Positions 44,651-58,400 are shown, numbered from the stretch's first letter. The stretch is DNA of 64,000 bases from Rheum nobile (GCA_027886185.1 WOAB01000093.1:6510001-6574000), one strand, 5' to 3'. Notes: generated from the sequence alone by a model not told the origin. Made by a program: numbers and translations.

Positions 44651-46755
44651 ACGGTTTTTTTCTCAACTATTGAGCGGAGAGTGAATTTGAGGTGTTCAGA
44701 AGACATAGTAACTACAAAACGGAATAAAAAACATGCAGATAAATTATGCTTGACATGCAAGAACTTAAAATTTAGACAAACTATAAACAATAAGTTATTG
44801 CACATTCTACTCAATTAAATTGTCCCTTGTGAGTAAAATGATTTCAAGATCCTATCTTAGATGAAACTCGAGCGTACTAGGGAACTTCCCCAAGTCTCAT
44901 GTAATCAAGGTAAGTAAACTCCTTTACTAATTATAACACCTTATAACTCTTGGTTGATGGTCACATCTTATGTAAGACTCATCCTTATGCCTCAAGATCC
45001 AAAACTGAGCCTTTTGGTCTCTTGTTGAGTGTAACCATACCAAGGCAGCATGCCCCTATTAGACATATCCGCACTATCCCAAGGTCAAGGAAGGACACCT
45101 CGCTAGGGCGAAAATTATCCAACGAATCCCAAGGGCCTCATGGTTATGATATGGAAAGGCATGATCTCAATATTCTGTTAAGGGACTTAAGCATGCATTG
45201 GTTGTTTATTTACTAGTGAACAAAATAGCATAAACAAACAAGCAAGCATGCAAAGTGGGAAATAAAGCATTCAAGTAATGCAGTAATTAAATGTGATCCT
45301 AGTATGGCCCCTAAAAACCAAAATTAAAGATCTAATCTTCATGGCTCTTGTTACTCTTGGATCTCCATCCTTAGTATTCTCCATGGATCTACATCCTTTG
45401 GTCTTATTAGGATCTTCTTCTTCTTGTCTTACATATAATTGAAATAAACTCTCTTGCAGAAATTTAAATTACAAAAATACATAACGATACGCAGATCGTG
45501 TACAAGAAAAACATAACGGTACGCATACCGTATTTATCTATCCTAATGTGGGCCATACTAGTCACCTCATGCAAGCAATACTATCATAATATTATAACAC
45601 ATACATGCAATAATAATATCAAATATTATCAATAATATTAATCTAATTAATAGTAATAACCAATTTAATTAATTTAAATAAAACCATATTAAATTAAATA
45701 AATCATCTCATGACATAAATAATTTAATATCAAATTCTTAATTCAAATTAGAAAATAATATATAGAATTAATCATAATTAATCAGTAAAATGCATTATTG
45801 GATAATATTTGCATAAACAAGATAAGATATCAAATATCCTTATCTAAATCTAGTGGGAATCTATCCTAACAACTTTTTAGGAAATTATATAATTTAGATA
45901 ATATCAAATATTATCCAATTAAATAAATAAGATCTTATCTTATAATTTAGGAAATTATCCTAATATGTCAAATCTACCCAACCGGATCGAATCGCGCCCA
46001 AGTCAAACTCGGACCAATCCGTGCTTACCGATCCACGCGGCCGAACAATACAGTTTGTTGACCATCCCGTTGTCATATCCGAACAATTAATTAACAATTA
46101 ATCTAACTTGTCCGAACTTGTCCAATCAACAATTAACAATTGATTAACAATTAACAATTCTGTATGTGGATATCATATTCGAACTTGTCCAATCAATTCT
46201 ACAAACCAAATCAATATTGCATTAACAATTAAAGCAGAATTTTATCTTATACTGATAGTTACTGTAGAAAATACGTACAGGAGATAACTTTCATAAATTT
46301 GAGAATGGACCGAACCAATTAACAATTTTATCTTCTAAAGTACATATTGTACGCAGTTACTGTAGAAGATGACAATTAACAATTAATTTCATCTTCTAAA
46401 GTTCATATTGGACCGAAACAATTTCTTTCATAAATTCAGAATTTAACAAAAAGTAGAATTTAGGAAGTTGATTCATCTTATGAAAATCAAAATTTTCATC
46501 TAATGATTTAAACATGCCAAAAAATCATATCTCTTGCATAATTAAATCATATAAATCAAGTATGGGTTGATCAATTTTACATGCATATATGTTCATAAAG
46601 TTCTTCAACCTTACTAATCCAATCAATTAAAATCAAAATTTTAATCATGCAAATTAACTTATATATCAATTTATCACTTAATTTGAATCAAGACAATCAT
46701 GAACATGCATCAAAATTTAAAACTTTAAACTTGATCTAATCAATTTATGCAAGAG
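44651..46755 (-). mobile_element. Copia leader region, noncoding
   Basis: Lies between the copia LTR/primer site and the gag remnant. AT-rich, with many AACAATTAA words at 46080-46400 and a GTACG-rich spot near 45480-45530. No gene is visible. At 2.1 kb it is long for a Tork leader, so it may hold another decayed insertion. Confidence 0.45.
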
Positions 46756-46769
46756 GCAACTGATACCAC
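46756..46769 (-). promoter_or_regulatory. Copia primer binding site
   Basis: On the minus strand GTGGTATCAGTTGC directly follows the LTR end CCCAACA: a tRNA-Met-type site (TGGTATCA core) as usual for copia. Confidence 0.75.
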
Positions 46770-47451
46770 TGTTGGGATTTTAGATGTGTAAAGCGGAATT
46801 TCAGGAAACGATTTCCTAACATCTAACCAAGGATCTCATACATAAACCAAATAGATCATAGATAGGAAGAATCAAATACCTTTTGATGCGTGTTTCAACC
46901 TGCTGGAATATAGAGAATAGAGCCTCACGTGTGACTCCTCTATTTGGTCCACCCGAGCTTGAATCTGGATCACCTAGGACTCGGTTGCTAGAGCGAGGAA
47001 CGAAGGCGAACGAGAGAGAGAGGGAGAAGGAGGCAGCCGTACTTATTAAGTGAATTAGGGTTTTCGGCTTTTCCTAAAAGCTCTCCTTTTATATTGTCAT
47101 GTGTAGATATCTTATTTCCTAAATAAGTATATCTCTTATTATTAATAATAACTCTTTATTATTAACAAACCTTATCTCCCAAGTTATATCATATATAACT
47201 TTATATCATATACCTTATATAATATGTCTCCCATTTAAACTGATCCAGTCCAAACTCTAAGGGTGTGACCTCGTAGGACCCGATAACAATAGCAATAGAC
47301 TTTATGAGATACTTTATAACATATAGTCTATAAATCATAGTTGGCTTCTAGCAAAGCACTATGACTACCTAAAGTCACCGGATTAAATATCTCCATAAAT
47401 GGTCCCACTTCATAATCAGTAATTGCACCTTTGATTAAAGGACACAATTCA
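46770..47451 (-). repeat. 5' LTR of the copia element
   Basis: About 680 bp on the minus strand, ending in TAAAATCCCAACA at 46770 and beginning near TGAATTGTGTCC at 47451. TATAAAAGGAGAG on the minus strand (47084-47096) is the likely TATA box. The matching 3' LTR was not found at 41.4-41.8 kb, so the element is truncated there. Confidence 0.65.
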
Positions 47452-47946
47452 TTCAATAAGAGAACAACATCTAGGGTAGAGTTTAGAACATTTAAGAGAA
47501 GGTTTACTCATAGTGAAAGTAGGTTTATAGCAGTAGTTAAGGAAACAATCATAAAGATGAAGTTTAGATATAAGAAGACAATAGATACTTGTTAATTCAT
47601 AAATTTGAATACAAAGGTATAAAAACTCTATGGTAAGCTTATTGATTACAAGACCTTGAGAGATGTATAAGCACCAAAAGATTAGGCCTGTTTTGGTAAT
47701 AATAAAGTAAGATGTATAATTCATAGTGTTAACATAGTCATTAATGCAGTTCCAATTGAAACATCAAACATGTGCAAAAAAGGTGTCCAAGTAATGTTCA
47801 CATCTTATGGAGAAAGGCTATATATGATTATGAGAGTTTATTTTCCATAGATAATACCAGTCAAGATGATTAACTTCATGGAAAAATATCATAGTTGTGA
47901 AGACGATCTTCAAGATATATACATTGTTATCTCTAGACAAGGATTT
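47452..47946. other. AT-rich DNA between two insertions
   Basis: No gene. Composition and style match 50481-51164, so the LTR at 47947-50480 probably interrupts one older sequence. Confidence 0.4.
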
Positions 47947-50480
47947 TGTAACACCCCCGACTTATGTCGGTAGTGTCACATGCCAGTGACCTCATACGTT
48001 AATGTCCAAAGTCATCCCAAGCTTTAATCAGAACAATTAAGCTTAAATAAATATATTAAATAACGAAATATTAATCAGCGGAAGACATTTCAAATAAAAC
48101 TCAACCTTTTATTAAAAGATCTCTCATTAAATGAGAATGACGATTTTACAACAGAGTTAAATTACAGCGGAAGACTTTCATAATAAACCCTATTACATGA
48201 CTTGGTTATAGGAATATATATTAAAGTAATACTTTAACAACCTTAAAACACTGTCACTTAAATCTTCAATTGCAAGCCTCTTCTTCGATTGGTTACTTCA
48301 AGTCTTCGGGGACCAACCACTGATGTGCCGTATAGGACGGATGACACCAGCCAACCATGCAAGGAATAAAACCCGGTTGGTTAGTCTAATGAAAGACTAT
48401 GCAAGGGTACAAACAGAATGGTTCAAGTGATCGTAACCGTTTACTATCATTGTCCCTCGAATAATAACTGAAGGAACGATACATAACCCAGAACTTTTAC
48501 GGAATTATAAAAGAAGGTATGCAATGAAAAGAAGACTCCAAAGGAACTGAGTCTTATAGGAAACGTATGACAAATGTTTGGGAACGTTAAGTTTTCACAC
48601 ACAAGTTTTAAAACACGACCTTGTTTATTTGGGTCCACGACCAACCTCACCGCGTAATGCGAATCCAGATTGGAAAGAGGACTTACTCTAACAAGAGTCC
48701 GGGCGGTTTCCACGTTGTACTCCTCACCCGAGGGTATATTGATTATGTGCACAACGACACTTATCTTATTTACTTCCAAAACGCACATTAACGTTGAAGC
48801 TTTTAATTTCACATCTCGTAATGAGATATAGAATGGGAATAAATCCCAAAGATTGGGAATACCTCCCGAAGATTGGCACCAGCTGAGTACACCACCCCTA
48901 TATTCGGATAAGGGTAGGTCATGACCAAAAGAGTGTTAGGGCACTTACTTCCTAACACCAAAGTTATAAAGAAACGACTAATCCTCGTAAGGAATTAGCG
49001 TTCCTACGAATACTCGTGCTAAACTAGCATTTAAGTTCGCATTTAAATCCACACCAAAATTTATTACAGTAATAACATATAAAACTATATAATAGCGTTG
49101 TTTCTAGCAATATATACAACCTATTATAAAGTCATATTTTAACACATCGTTTTATTAAATCTGTTCCCAAACAGAAAGCAACAACTTTTATCCAAACTTA
49201 ATTAACAATCAATTAATTGATAATCAAGGGAAACATGGAATAATGAGCAAGAGCGAACCTCCACTTGCCTTAATTAGATTCGACGATGATGTAGATGAGA
49301 CGATTACTGTTGATTTGCTTTGTGAGATCAACCTCTGCTCCACGATAACTCGCTTAAGTGTGGGTTCGGGTTGAATCTAGACAAAATAGCTTAATGGGCT
49401 AAGTGGCCCATCTTTATTCAAACCAATTTGTGAGGTGGCCCACGTCCTCTTCTTCTTCTTCAATTTGGAGCACCCAATTTATGTACAGAACTTGCGCATC
49501 GATGGAGGCTTTGAACGGAGTTGTGCGAATGACGACAGAGGGTGGTTGGCAGCGCTAGCACATGAGTGATAGTGCTGGGGACTGGTGGCGGTGCTGATCG
49601 GTGGTGGCGACTGGACAACAGCAACTACGACACAAGCAGGGGCGTCGCGACCCTGGCTTCAAGTGCTCGCACAGGGCTCGATTGGACTCGGAATCGAGCG
49701 GGGCCGATTCCATTGGGTTCGTATCATCGTGGGCTACCACCGAGGATGTTTAGTGGAGGCGGACGCAGATCTCTGACATCGAAAAACCACTATAGCGGAA
49801 TGCTCGTAATAAACAGATCATGAATCCGGACTAGGTTCGAGCGGCTCGTACGGGCTCAAACGGAGTCCAGATGGAACGAGGTCGGCGGCTATGGACTTGT
49901 GACAATCACCGAATATGCTTGGTGCCGGCGTAGGAACACCATCGGCGCTGGAAAATAGCCACAGCAGAAGGCTCGTGAAAATAGAGGACGAGAAGGTTTC
50001 AATCAGTTTTGGATGAGAATTTCGATTGAACGACGCCTCTATTTGCAAGGTTAGATTGCCTTGTAGCCTAAGGATCACAATGATACTTATCTCCTTGATC
50101 AAAATGATCCGAATTGAATCGGAATCAATTCAAATCTCTGAAATTTCTATATGGTTAAATAAAACGAGTTATTATGTTTGTTCGAATGAATCCAGACGTT
50201 TATTAAGCTTAATCAATTTATTAATTAGAGGGTTCTTGTAGATAGCTTAATAAGGAAGATCCTGGACTTTACGGAATGGATTAATTCATCCTAACGAATT
50301 CACAATCTGAATTTGAATTTTGCCCGAAACTGAGGAAACAAGAACAAGTTATACGGGAAGTTCAATTTGCTTTTAACAAAATTACAAAAATGGCCCACAT
50401 TTTGGAACAATGCCACGCGTGTTCCCTTCCTTTGGGTTAACTTACCCAAATATCCCTACTCAAAATTGAGGGTTATTATA
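47947..50480 (-). repeat. Diverged Tekay-like LTR, minus strand, likely solo
   Basis: Begins TGTAACACCCCCGAC at 47947 and ends GGGTTATTATA at 50480; read in reverse this is a Tekay-type LTR. Shared blocks with 24749-27153: AACCATGCAAGG with GGTTGGTTAGTC (48350-48390 versus 26706-26760) and CCAGTGAC near the end. No flanking internal domains, primer site or clean duplication (GATTT versus GCTAT), and the last base pair has lost the CA. An old solo LTR is the simplest reading. Confidence 0.65.
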
Positions 50481-51164
50481 GCTATAAGCCAAATTATGTG
50501 TTGTTGAATGGATATAAGAATGCAACATTAGGTTAAGATATTAAAGGAGAGATCAAAGTTGAAGGAGCTTCTTTTAATACATGTGTTTATATCCTAAAAA
50601 TGCAAACAATCCATTTAAATAACATCATGTAAAATCAACATACATGAAAGAAATAGAAATTTAGAGAGTAGGATAATAAGTTTAGGTGAGATTCCATTCC
50701 AGAACTTGATTAACAAGATAAGTTGGTAGTGCCCGAACAAGAGAATATTTTAATGAGTAAGCTAAATATGAATAAAAGATTAGATTCAAATAGAGGATTC
50801 ATATTAGACATTACTTAAGAGTTGTAAAGCCAAATAGGTATAGAAAAAAGATAATGGAAGGTAATACACTTGTAGCTTGAATAAGCAAGCAAATAAGTTT
50901 CATTGATAGAGTATGAGAACCACATCCAGAGTAAAGGAGGCTTGTTAGAGCCTTACATAACAAGAAATTAAGATGCAAACAACAAGAAGAGTACATAGGA
51001 TTAAAATGATAAATCCTCCAAGGGTGATACACCAATGATTTGATGCTAGTTAAAGCAGAACCATCACACCAATGATAGATCTTGTGGCTTCCACTGGTGA
51101 CAAAAAATAGAAGATCTCTTATTTTAATCATAAAAAACAATGACTAAATCTTGGGGTTTTTTGG
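50481..51164. other. AT-rich DNA, unassigned
   Basis: No gene recognised; the minus-strand open frame at 50811-51140 has no known motif. Probably the continuation of 47452-47946. Confidence 0.35.
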
Positions 51165-52900
51165 TCCCCATCAGAGTAGAGGAGGCAGTATTATCATCCC
51201 CTGTGCTAGAGCCCGAGATTGACATGGAAGATGTATGGACAATCAAGATGCCCAACTTGTTGGCCACAGAGAAGCTTGATGCCTTAGTGCTCACGGAGTT
51301 GATAGAATGATATGAGCCTTCAAAAAAATCATCCTCATCTAAATCATCTTATGCCTCAGAGTTGATCATAGCATTTATTCAACTTCGGTGAAGGGTTTGC
51401 CTTCATTCTCATCAATAATGGTGAAAGGATCATCATCACCAAGGAGATCATCCTCATCCATGTTGAAATCAACAACAGGGTTGCTCACAGCCATGACATC
51501 CTCAATCTCAAGCAGGGAATCAACGTCAGGGGGTACATATATGATCTTAGTATCAGACTCATCATTTGGGGAGGGGGGGAGGGGTAGAAGGAGCAATGAG
51601 ATCATTGGTGAGGCCAGGGATAGGTATAGTATGGTATTCAAAGGCATTTTGAGAGGCATGCACTAATTTGGGGATCACAGGAAGGATAATATTTGGTTTG
51701 GACACATGTTTGATGGTTTATTTATTGAGAGGAGAAAATGCAATTGAAGGTGTTGATGGAGGAGGCATCATCACTAGAGTAGTGACACATGGCTTAGTTG
51801 TATTGTTGGTGTGATTGTTTGGAGTCATTGCCACAAAGGGTGGGATATTGACAAAGCTAGCACTAAAGACTAAGGGATCAAGCACATGAGAGCAGTTCAC
51901 TGAATCCTCCCAAGATTCATCGTACTCATAGGTTATTGACACACATCCACTTGCATTAAGATATGGTTTATGGCCATGTTTAATAGAATTATTCATCTCA
52001 TTGTTCTTTTCCTTTTTAGAGGCAACTTTCACCCAATCCTCATCCTTAGAAGAATTATGATTGTCACTAATGCTCTTAGGGATGTGTTTAGGGTCAACTC
52101 TTTTAATGAATATTTGAAGCCTTGGGGGTATATTTCTTAAAGGACAAGAGTTGCAGATATGGTGAGGATCACTACAATTCCCACAACCTTTAGGCTAGTC
52201 TTCAAAACATATATTAAATCTCTCTATAGATCCATTAACATCGGGAATAAAAACACAGCTTTCAATAGTTTATGAGAAGTCAATACCGGCACAAATTCTT
52301 ACAAATTTGGCCCATTTTAATTTGGTACTAAGAGGTCAAGTTTAATAAGAGACCTGGTGTGGTTCTCTTCAAGGATGGCTCTAATGAACTCTACATCACA
52401 CAGTTCAACAAGCAATAAGGGGATTCTAATCCAAAGGTCAAGCTGGGAAATAGATTCATATTGTGGGTCAAATCCATTCTACCATGGTTTGAGGAGCAAG
52501 AGTTGACCTTATATGGTAGGGGCGACCCTTCCAAATCTTTTTGAGATCAATAGGATTAGAAAAGTTGATTTCAAACCACCCAACTGTCTATTCATAAAAG
52601 CCAATCTCACCCTTAAGGAATCTCCATTCAGATATTAATTTGGTAAAGATTTTAGGGAATTCAATAGGGTACAAATGACATAGCTCATAAGTGTATTTTC
52701 TTTCTTTTTTTAGCATTCTCTATGATTTTAGCAAGTCTAGAAAGATAAGACCGTGTATCAAGCTTAATATTGTATTTCCCCTTGTTGTTTTGATTTAGAG
52801 AAGTAGTATCATTAGGGTTTCAACCCTTAGAGTTCTTGTTTGTTGAGTCATCATCAAGAGATGATGATTCTTTGTTTTTTGTTAAATACAACATGTGTTT
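51165..52900 (-). pseudogene. LINE ORF1 (DUF4283-type) remnant
   Basis: Minus-strand protein scraps in order: LKGEIGFYE, VGWFEINFSNPIDLKKIWKG (about 52540-52630), LKWAKFVRICAGIDFS (about 52280-52330), FIPDVNGSIERFNICFED, then CGNCSDPHHICNSCPL (about 52140-52190), the Cys/His knuckle of plant LINE ORF1. An acidic C-terminal part follows (51375-52032). ORF1 binds the element RNA. Stops are frequent. It is on the same strand and upstream of the ORF2 remnant at 37.6-41.0 kb, so both could derive from one LINE split by later insertions. Confidence 0.7.
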
Positions 52901-53039
52901 GGTTGAGATATTTGCTTGTGAAGCATTCTTTGTAGGGCAAAAATTGTTAAAAGAAAACAACAATGCACAAACACATCTTATTTAGTTTTTTAAGTTCGAC
53001 CCTTATCTGTATATCCTTACAATTCTAATAATATAGACA

Positions 53040-53735
53040 CGCTGGGATTTTTTCTGCTTGTTTTATGATTTGGGCTGCACCCGGATTATGGCGGGTTGCC
53101 TACGTACCTTCTTAAGAAGGATCAAGCCTTACGTATTTCAGAGTGTTTAAACTTGGATTTAGTTTTGCGAATTTGGGCTTTGATTTACACGCATCAGAGA
53201 TCGAAGTCTAAACCCACCTTCTAGGAAGGGTTGCCCAAACTTCGAACCAACTATCATATGCATGTGTTTTAGTTATTTTCATACATCACCGAAATAACTT
53301 AAACAGTTAAACCCACCTTTTAGGAAGGGTTGCTCAAATCACTTCGACTATCATTTGCATGTAAGATATTTTTATCTTGGTTTTGTTTCGTTTTGAGATT
53401 GCGATTGAACTCGAAGAGCGTTTGCTTTGTATCGAGTTTCCTACGTACCCTTTTGAAAGGTATCAAATCGTACGTAGTTCTAAAAAACAACCATTTTAAT
53501 TTGGTTTGATTTAATTTTGAGATTTGCGATTGTACTCGATATATATTTAAATTTTGATATCGAGTTCCTACGTAGTCCTTAGAGACGTCAAGTCTTCACG
53601 TAGTTCTTACAAACATTTATTTTAAACTTTGGTTGGAATTTTAGTTGTGACTGAATCCGATATATATTTGAATTTGATATCGAATTTTCTACGTATCCGT
53701 TTAGTACGGAATCAAGTCTACGTAGTTCTACGAAG
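53040..53735. repeat. Diverged tandem repeats with CTACGTA hairpins
   Basis: Four related units, each with an inverted repeat: CCTACGTA, a small CCTT/AAGG inner stem, ATCAAG, then TACGTAGTTC (53098-53136, 53440-53480, 53567-53606, 53689-53728). The last three also share TTTTGAGATTTGCGATTG-like and GATATCGAGTT-like flanks with a period of about 125 bp. Between units 1 and 2 stand two copies of CCACCTT.TAGGAAGGGTTG (53215, 53313). No protein is encoded. Confidence 0.7.
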
Positions 53736-54394
53736 AACAAGTATTCAAATTGGACGACCGACCCACCAAAAAAAATAACTAGTGAATGAATTTTCATGAG
53801 CTTAACTCACATTTTATAGTTAGGATATATGCCTATGATCTAGACATTTTGGTGGACTAAGTTTACTGATTGGAAGCTTTTCACTCAAATGAAAATTATA
53901 TATGCATGAAGTTTGCTTCGACATGCAAAGAAGCTTATTTTGATCTTACAGCTTTTAGGCAATGTATGTAAAGTCAAGGCTTCAAGTTTTAAGCCATTTC
54001 TTTAGAATGATAATTATTAATATCAATCATCCCTCTATAAAAGCTTTATTCATCTTTATCAACAACATGTCTAAGACATATAAATAATTAAGCTTGAAAC
54101 ACGCATATATATAATAGAGAATTTGGCATAACCAATTTGCAAATTGCCAAGTTGGAGTGTGTTCAACACTTTACGTGGGTGTTATAACAAATTTTTTGGC
54201 TAATTGCAAACTAAAGCAAACTATGTAATTCTCCACTATAAGCATGTCCCCGTTAGCTTTGTAAACGAGCAATCTCAATTTTGTCTTTAGTTCATCCATC
54301 TTCATATATATGAAGAGTAGCCGTAACTTTCTCGGTCAACCTTAATAAGTTAGCATAAGGTTAAGGTTAGCATTCGGATCACAACGATTTTATA

Positions 54395-54710
54395 TGTAGC
54401 ATTCGGATCCGTTTGAATCCTCACAACTACGAGTTTGAGTGTAGCGTTTGGATCCGTTTGAATCCTCACAACTACGAGTTTGAGGTAATGTTTGGATCTG
54501 TTTGAATCCTTACAGCTTTGGGACTTCTTGTAGTGGCAAAACGATATATTTCAAACCAACTACGGGTCTTCGATGTAGCGGCGAAACGATGTATTTCAAG
54601 CCAACTACGTATCTTCGATGTAGCGGCAAAATTAAGCGTTTTGAGCCCACTACGGATCTTCAATGTAGCGGCGAAACTATGCGTTTCAAGCCAACTACGG
54701 GTCTTTATCA
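54395..54710. repeat. Two short tandem arrays
   Basis: 54395-54520: three copies of a roughly 47 bp unit (GTAGCATTCGGATCCGTTTG then CACAACTACGAG). 54530-54710: four copies of a roughly 57 bp unit (GTAGCGGCGAAAC then TTTCAAGCCAACTACGG). The second stays open in one frame but looks non-coding. Both share an ACTACG core with each other. Confidence 0.75.
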
Positions 54711-55049
54711 TCTTGCTCAATCTAAAATGAGTACATTAGCATATGAGAAAAAATATTTGACAAAGAAAAGAGATATACCAATGTTTGTCTTGACCACAAA
54801 ATATGGACAAAAACAATGTGGATCTCTATATTTTCTTCTTTCTCTCGTTTTTTTTTTTTGCTTGTATCGTATCTCTCTTTGAATTTTTTTGAGCTTTGTT
54901 GAAAAATGAAGACCGAAGAAGTTCTCCCCCCTCCCATTACTATATAAGAAGATTAAAGGCTGCTAATGTTTTTGAACTGTGGTCATAACCACAAGCAATT
55001 GATTTGGGTATTTAAAACAACGTTTCAACTTTCAACCATTATAAGGGAT
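54711..55049. other. Intergenic DNA
   Basis: No gene recognised. A poly-T run at about 54848 and a TATATAAG at 54941 are the only notable points. Confidence 0.35.
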
Positions 55050-55100
55050 TTTTTTTAAGGCAATGGCTAAATACACGTGAAATACTGTCTATATCGACGC

Positions 55101-55295
55101 TATTTTACACGCTTAACTTATGCGTGTGGTTTTACACGCTTAACGTAGGCGTGCATGGGTATAGTTGGTATTTTAAAAAGACAGATCACGGATGCCTCGA
55201 AGGAGAGGCTATTTTACACGCTTACGTTAAGCGCATAGCCAAATGCTTAAGTTAAGCGTGTGGTTTTTATACGCTTAACTTACGCGTGTAAAATT
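55101..55295. repeat. Left subterminal palindromic repeats
   Basis: Five or so copies of words such as ACACGCTTAACTTA, TTAAGCGTGTGG and TTACGCGTGTAAAA in both orientations, each close to a palindrome built on CGCTTAA/TTAAGCG. Comparable words occur at 60432-60535. Confidence 0.65.
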
Positions 55296-55421
55296 ATAGC
55301 CGTTGAAAAGTTCCGTTGGTGCACTTAAGTTACTAACGGATCTATTTCTTCCTATTAATAGTCGAAGGTCTTGCCATTCCATGTCCAAGAAACCGAAATT
55401 GTTCTTCTCCTAATTTTAAAG

Positions 55422-58400
55422 ATGTATCATAGTGGTGAGGATAGTAGTGACAAAAAAAATAATTGGGTTCAAAGTGAGGAAGAAGAGGAGGAGGACGACA
55501 AATGGATGGAGTCGAATTTTTTCTTAGATGTGGAAGACGACAAAGCGACTGGCGATTGGGACCCTAGCGGCGAATTTGTGGTTAGTGTTAAAATAGTTTT
55601 GCTCTTTCCTACATCGGTATTTTAATACGTAATTAGTATCTTAAATATTGCACTTAATTACGTAGCCAATATTTAGCATGAATTTGTAGTTATATAATTG
55701 GAAATCATATGTAGTGTAACATAGTGATGTAGTTATGATGACTTGTAGTTAACATAAACAACTATATTTATAGGGGAAAGACTATACAGAACATTTTATT
55801 ACCGACCTAGTGTGTGATAGTAAGGAAGAATTGTACAAATGGGCGAAAGAAATAGGAAATGAGCTTGTGATAGCTTTGGTGAAGCGTAACTCAAGTCCGT
55901 ACCAAATTAGTAAAGTGTGCGATAGGTTTGGGCCTTGGAGATCGGGGAGGCCGAAGGTGAACGAAGAGAATCCAGAGTTGCCGGTTGCTAAAATCCGAAA
56001 GTCGAGATCCAAAAAGTGTGGGTGTAAGTTTGAGATAATGGGTGTTCGCATGAAGAAAGAGGCATGGACGGTTGGTGAAAAGTGGGTCTTGGGTGTGATT
56101 GAAGGTCGGCACAACCATAAGCTACGAACTAGCTTTAAAGGCCATGCATTCATGGGTCGAATGACCGAGGCGGAGCAGCTGTGCGCTAGGAGGTGGGGAG
56201 ACGGTCGCAAGATGCCGAATCAAATTGTTTTGGAATTGAGGCAAAATTTCCCGGGAAATGTGACTACCAGGAAGCAAGTGGCCAACTTCTTGCAGAAGCT
56301 GTAGTACGAGGATCGAGGAGAGTTAACGGTTACGCAGTGGTCCCTAAGATTTATGGTTGAGCAGAAATACGTAGTTCATCCTTTGAGGGATACGAAGACT
56401 GATGAGGTTGCAATCTTATTTTTTTCTAATCCGAAGTCGCTGCGGTTGTTGAAAAAGTTCCCGTACATGATAATCATTGACGCGACATACAAGACAAACA
56501 AGTAAGTCCTAAATTGTAAAAATGTGTAGTTTATGACATAAATTGTTAAAGTATTTCATTTAAAAATGTGTTTGGTATTATGAAATGTTTTCCATAGATA
56601 TGGAATGCCACTTGTGGAGATTGTTGGTTTCACCAACACTCATAAGACGTTCAACATTGCTTATACATTCACCCGGGCGAAAAGGATTTACCATTACACG
56701 TGGATAATGAGGAAAGTTCGGGCATTGTGTTTGGATTTGGGAGTGATGCCGACTGCAATAATGACAGATTGTAAGAAGGCCCTCATAACTGCTATCCAGA
56801 GTGTTTTCGGCACCGAAGTTCAACACCTTATGTGCTGGGTTCATATAAAGCACAACATCGAGGCACGTGCCTCGTCCATATTGAAGAAGAAGGAAAGTGT
56901 GGATGCCTTTGCAAACCAATGCTGGGCACTTTTTTGCTCAACCAGTGAAGAAAGGTATGAAGAGAGGCTTGCCGTATTACGGACATCGTGGAAGAAAGGC
57001 CTTGTCGGATACGTGGAGGACACATGGCTTATTTCGTACAGGATGAGCATAGTAAGGGTGTGGACGGATCATCATCTTCACTTCTTCACGAGGACTTCAA
57101 ACAGGTATGACGTTCACAATATGTTGTTTTTTGTACTCATAGTTGTTAATGTCGTACTAACGTCATGTGATTTGACAGGGTTGAGGGGATGCACAAGGTT
57201 TTGAAAGATATTATTGGCTCTAGTAGAGGGGGCTTCAACAGAGTGATCGTGAGGATCCACCATGCCATCATCCTTCAAATAGATCAGATTAGGGGGCGCA
57301 TGAACCTTTCACTTTCCAAACGACCAATGGATTTCGATGATGTATCGATGCCGCCAGTTGTACGAGCTACTTTTTCTAGGCTCTTCTACCAAGTGTTGGA
57401 TAGGTGCTTTGATATGTTGTTGGGCTATTACGATATCTTGAAGAAGGGGGAGTTCTCAGAAGAATGCACCGACCATTGGGTGAGAGATTGTCTTGGGTTG
57501 CCTTGCATGCACAACATTGCAAGAGCCATCGTTTCAAGAACACCTCTCATTCCGTTAGACATTCACGAGTTCTGGAGGGACTTGGAATGGGAAGAGACTC
57601 CAACAACAACTCTTGGCCATTCTGCCTACGTTTGAATGGACATTACAGAGATGAGACTTCGTGAAATCTTTTCCAAGTTGGAGGTTGGGACATTGAAGAA
57701 AGGCACGTCATTCCTAATAGGTGAGTTGTACCACGACTTGGAGCATCCGGAAGAGAGTACTTTGTTGGAGCCGACGGGGATCAAGTCAAAAGGAAGGCCA
57801 AGTGGTGCTAGGAACAAGGAGAATGTGGATGAGAAGGCGGAGAAGAGAGATAAGTGCTTGTTTGAGTATAGACGGGATGAGCTCCACGAGAATGAGAAGA
57901 ATGTAGGGCCGAAGACAAAGGCGAAGGGGAAGGCAAGTGTGAACACTGGTAGAGGCCCAAGTCATCCTAAAAATCAAGCAAGTGCATCTACTGCAGTAGT
58001 GATGTACTTTGACGACTTGCAATCCCAACCCATACTAGAAGAATCACAACCAGAAGATTTGCAGTGGCCTGAAGAACCTAGTATTCCCATTGTTCATATA
58101 GGGATGAACTTTGGGATTGACAATGTGGATGACTTTTGGATTCCGTACATCAAGAATGTTAGAGATGTACGCCCCGACGGACATTGTGGATATCGGTCGA
58201 TGGTTGTATTGTTGGGGAGGCAAGAGAAGGAATATCCCAACATCCGACGCGAGATGGTAGCGGAGTTGCTTGACAACCGAGAGCTATACGAGCCGATACG
58301 TTGCCGTCTTCGACAAGGGTCTTGGGATGATCTTATCTTTCAAGTGAACCATTGCAGAAGCCCTTGCTCAGAAGTATACTGGCTTCACATGCCATTGATG

